From contig JALOTJ010000014.1 in assembly GCA_025457965.1 (NCBI GenBank), positions 1 to 40,821 on the forward strand: DNA of 40,821 nucleotides. The letters run 5' to 3'. The translations under genes were made by a program, and so were the position numbers. Every line of letters starts with the position of its first letter. Positions within the stretch are counted from its first letter, which is position 1. Origin of the DNA: Spirochaetota bacterium (GTDB lineage Bacteria; Spirochaetota; UBA4802; UBA5368). The notes beneath the pieces are model-generated. The model saw only the letters and a program-made list of their open reading frames with translations. It was not told the DNA's origin and ran no database searches. Below, in pieces: positions 39,922-40,821 of the stretch.

Positions 39922-39970
39922 CACTATGGCCCCCTGTGCCGGCGGGAGTTTCGGTTGATATCCCTGTCGG

Positions 39971-40821
39971 TCACCTGTTCTTCGCGCTGGTAAGCTCCCA
40001 TTCCTTGACCTCGAGATCGTACGGGGGATGATAGTAGTTGAAGAATGACTGCAGGGCGGACGATGTATATCCCGTCGGGAGGAGATCGCCGAAGGCGATC
40101 GTGTAATTGATCGACACGCCGATGTAGATGTTTCGTGTATCACGTTTGAAGTAGTTGTTGTAAAATCCGCGTGCATAATAGCCGAAGTCAAGGTTAACGT
40201 AGCGGAGCGGTGTAAGCGAAAGATAAGGGATGCCGCCCAGCTTGGTGACGAACAGGTATTTCTGGCCGCTGTAATCGGTGAAAAAATCCCCGCCCCCGTT
40301 TTTTTCGAATGATTTTTTGAATTTTTTGGTCGGAACATACTCCAACTTGAGGGCGAACATCCGGTCGAGTACGGGGAAGCTGTCGAAGAGCATGCCGATC
40401 CCCGCACCTATGGTATTGAATACTACATCATTTATATCAAATCCCTGCGCTGATGAAAAACCGTCGCCGATCTCCATGATGAGCTGAACGGAGCTGGCGT
40501 AAATCCCGCCTTCTATGTTTGCGCGAAGCGGAGACGACCCGGTGGATCGGAAGAAAAATGTCGCAATCCGCTTCCCCCAATACGTGGCGTACAGATGGCC
40601 GAATTTATCGGATGCACCGTTAAGCGCGTGCGCACCCCACACATCCGATGGCTTATACAGAAACGAAGTGCCGTCGAACCAGCCCCATTCCACCACCCCC
40701 CAGACGGTCACAAAGCCCGGGCCGAACAGGTAAAGCCCGGTGCGGAGGTAGGGCCATTTGGATTCGTCGAAGCGGTACGTGTCGTAGAGATTGACGGGAA
40801 GCCGGACCGTCGGGCTTTCGG
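39971..40821 (-). CDS. DUF2279/YfiM-like envelope protein (partial, 5' end outside)
   Basis: The frame is open from the right edge (40821) to the TGA at 39971, 282 codons with no stop, so the start lies outside the window. The segment NGASDKFGHLYATYWGKRIA carries the DKxxH-type motif of DUF2279/YfiM proteins, and DINDVVFNTIGAGIGML is a second conserved-type block. The rest alternates hydrophobic and polar residues with many aromatics (YVNLDFGYYARGFYNN, YIGVSINYTIAFG), as in an outer-membrane or lipoprotein beta domain. In-frame GTG at 40711 is not a likely start because the reading continues family-like upstream. Function unknown. Confidence 0.78.
   Translation of the reverse strand, partial: ESPTVRLPVNLYDTYRFDESKWPYLRTGLYLFGPGFVTVWGVVEWGWFDGTSFLYKPSDVWGAHALNGASDKFGHLYATYWGKRIATFFFRSTGSSPLRANIEGGIYASSVQLIMEIGDGFSSAQGFDINDVVFNTIGAGIGMLFDSFPVLDRMFALKLEYVPTKKFKKSFEKNGGGDFFTDYSGQKYLFVTKLGGIPYLSLTPLRYVNLDFGYYARGFYNNYFKRDTRNIYIGVSINYTIAFGDLLPTGYTSSALQSFFNYYHPPYDLEVKEWELTSAKNR

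Noticed and set aside
40709-40711. GTG at 40711 as the start of the right-edge gene
   Set aside because: The same frame stays open to the window edge with protein-like sequence (LPVNLYDTYRFDESKWPY), so the true start is outside.

Overview
This 40.8 kb, GC-rich bacterial window comes from an envelope-rich, Gram-negative (diderm) organism. Evidence for that includes many signal peptides, beta-barrel-like proteins and an AsmA-type protein. Adenosylcobalamin-dependent ribonucleotide reductase, radical-SAM heme synthesis and a corrinoid-activation-type ferredoxin/ASKHA protein point to an anaerobic or facultatively anaerobic, corrinoid-using lifestyle. A spirochaete-like or deltaproteobacteria-like lineage would fit (membrane class III cyclase, envelope proteins of no recognised family), but no rRNA or other decisive marker is present, so the taxonomy is inference. 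No tRNA, rRNA, CRISPR array, insertion sequence or phage gene was recognised.

Left part (1-9.2 kb). A gene fragment runs off the left edge. Next is an nhaA Na+/H+ antiporter gene that has lost about 35 codons and its frame near the 3' end. The key gene lies at 1721-2233 on the minus strand: an AhpD/carboxymuconolactone-decarboxylase-like gene in which an in-frame TGA replaces the second cysteine of the CxxC redox motif, with a SECIS-like hairpin just downstream. It is best read as a CxxU selenoprotein that ordinary gene calling would truncate. Two adjacent, distantly paralogous exported proteins follow, then carA and a GTG-started nrdJ closed by a perfect bidirectional terminator.

Nitrogen module (9.2-12.1 kb, minus strand): amt, glnK and an outer-membrane porin-like gene, with a good sigma-54 (-24/-12) promoter candidate in front of amt. 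The PII protein has Thr at position 51 where the uridylylated Tyr normally sits.

12.3-15.95 kb (minus strand): an unrecognised gene, hisJ-type PHP phosphatase, pgeF and a PDE-like HD protein. The set is preceded by a compact promoter-to-terminator unit of about 75 nt that could be a small RNA or an attenuated leader. A structured, gene-free stretch follows (15.98-16.74 kb) with several strong inverted repeats.

Heme operon (16.74-22.94 kb, plus strand): hemX/ccsA-like, hemA, ahbD, a fused ahbA-ahbB, ahbC and a siroheme-synthase dehydrogenase domain. Every junction is a four-base stop/start overlap. Together these genes feed glutamyl-tRNA into tetrapyrrole synthesis, make siroheme and convert it to heme b by the siroheme-dependent pathway. 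hemB, hemC, hemD and the uroporphyrinogen methyltransferase are not in the window.

Right part (23-40.8 kb): acyl-CoA synthetase, an orphan RACo-like activator, a GlgD-like nucleotidyltransferase lacking its catalytic loop, rhomboid protease, a VWA-like exported protein, clpB, a decayed response-regulator fragment and a membrane protein under a palindrome-spaced promoter candidate. After these come a three-gene unit headed by a membrane class III cyclase with altered purine-recognition residues, an AsmA-like protein and a DUF2279-like protein cut by the right edge.
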